Positions 6,682-7,000 of a stretch of DNA of 7,000 nt are shown here, one piece after another. The stretch is from positions 1 to 7,000 of the forward strand of contig JACDBP010000271.1 in NCBI GenBank assembly GCA_013694835.1, read 5' to 3'. The notes under the pieces are model-generated. The model was not told where the DNA came from. It ran no database searches and was given only the letters and a program-made list of their open reading frames with translations. Each line of letters begins with the position of its first letter. The first letter of the stretch is position 1. This DNA is from Chloroflexota bacterium. GTDB lineage: Bacteria > Chloroflexota > Limnocylindria > Limnocylindrales > CSP1-4. Position numbers and translations under genes: made by a program.

Positions 6682-7000
6682 ATGGATGACGACGTCCGCC
6701 GCCCGGGCACGGTGGTCCCCATCCGGGACCGTGCGCCGTCTCGGCCGATCCGCAAGGACGAGATCGTCATCAGCGAGCGCGGCCTGTACGTCGAGTCGTG
6801 GCTGCCTGAGCGGAGGTCGCGGCGCAGACCCCTGCTGATGGTTCACGGTCAGCTGGCGGGATCGTGGGTCTGGCACCGCTTCCAGGAGCACTTCGCCCAG
6901 CGCGGGTGGGAGGGCCACGCGCTCAATCTCCGGGCGCATTACTGGTCCGACGTCGCGGACCTTGCCGAGCCGACGTTCGAGTCCTACCTCGATGATGTGG
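6682..7000 (+). CDS. Alpha/beta hydrolase, N-terminal part (cut by the right window edge)
   Basis: The frame opens at ATG 6682 and stays open to the window end, giving 106 residues and one extra base. After about 50 polar, Arg-rich residues comes LLMVHGQLAGSW (51-62), the first core strand and the HG-x-x-x-GSW oxyanion-hole motif of alpha/beta hydrolases. WHRFQEHFAQRGWEGHALNL (64-83) follows as the first helix and next strand, then RAHYWSD where many relatives have RGHG-S. The catalytic Ser, Asp and His would lie further along and are not visible, so activity cannot be judged. A hydrolase acting on a small ester, amide or lipid is likely but unspecified. The start lies 3 nt after the DUF1015 stop, with only a weak GAGTGG upstream, suggesting coupling to that gene. 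The basic N-terminal extension is not hydrophobic and is not a signal peptide. Confidence 0.85.
   Translation, partial: MDDDVRRPGTVVPIRDRAPSRPIRKDEIVISERGLYVESWLPERRSRRRPLLMVHGQLAGSWVWHRFQEHFAQRGWEGHALNLRAHYWSDVADLAEPTFESYLDDV

Noticed and set aside
6373..6939. A 188-codon minus-strand open frame opposite the end of the DUF1015 gene and the hydrolase
   Set aside because: It is antisense to the conserved MPQKSTFFYPK block and to the HG-x-x-x-GSW motif, and shows no motif of its own.

Overview
The window is a high-GC bacterial chromosome segment, roughly two-thirds G+C by eye. Long antisense and out-of-frame open frames are everywhere, as expected at that composition, and most are not genes. 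The style fits a high-GC Chloroflexota lineage (for example Limnocylindria-like) or an actinobacterium: GTG/TTG starts, tight translational coupling, Arg/Ala/Gly-rich proteins. No 16S rRNA or other taxonomic marker is present, so this is only a suggestion. I see no insertion sequence, phage gene, tRNA, rRNA or CRISPR array.

Layout: two divergent gene groups share a short intergenic region (5165-5328). Leftwards on the minus strand runs a four-gene operon: (i) an 828-residue membrane-anchored extracytoplasmic protein (5164-2678); (ii) an ABC-2 type ATPase (2681-1683) that starts at a TTG overlapping the previous stop codon; (iii) an ABC-2 permease with six predicted membrane helices and a long cysteine-containing outer loop (1679-159); (iv) the first 54 codons of a further protein with a probable membrane helix, cut by the left window edge (162-1). 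The TTGA overlap, the 3-nt gap and the ATGA overlap, each preceded by a Shine-Dalgarno sequence, indicate one transcript and one assembly. The likely product is an ABC transporter of unknown substrate with a large dedicated extracytoplasmic partner, loosely like the GldA/GldF/GldG arrangement.

Rightwards on the plus strand are a DUF1015-family protein (5329-6678) and, 3 nt after its stop, the start of an alpha/beta-hydrolase gene cut by the right edge (6682-7000). These two look co-transcribed.

Both divergent groups have a TANNNT hexamer exactly 8 nt before the chosen start codon, which raises the possibility of leaderless transcripts. The most interesting part is the uncharacterised ABC operon. 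Nothing here can be declared a new system from sequence alone.
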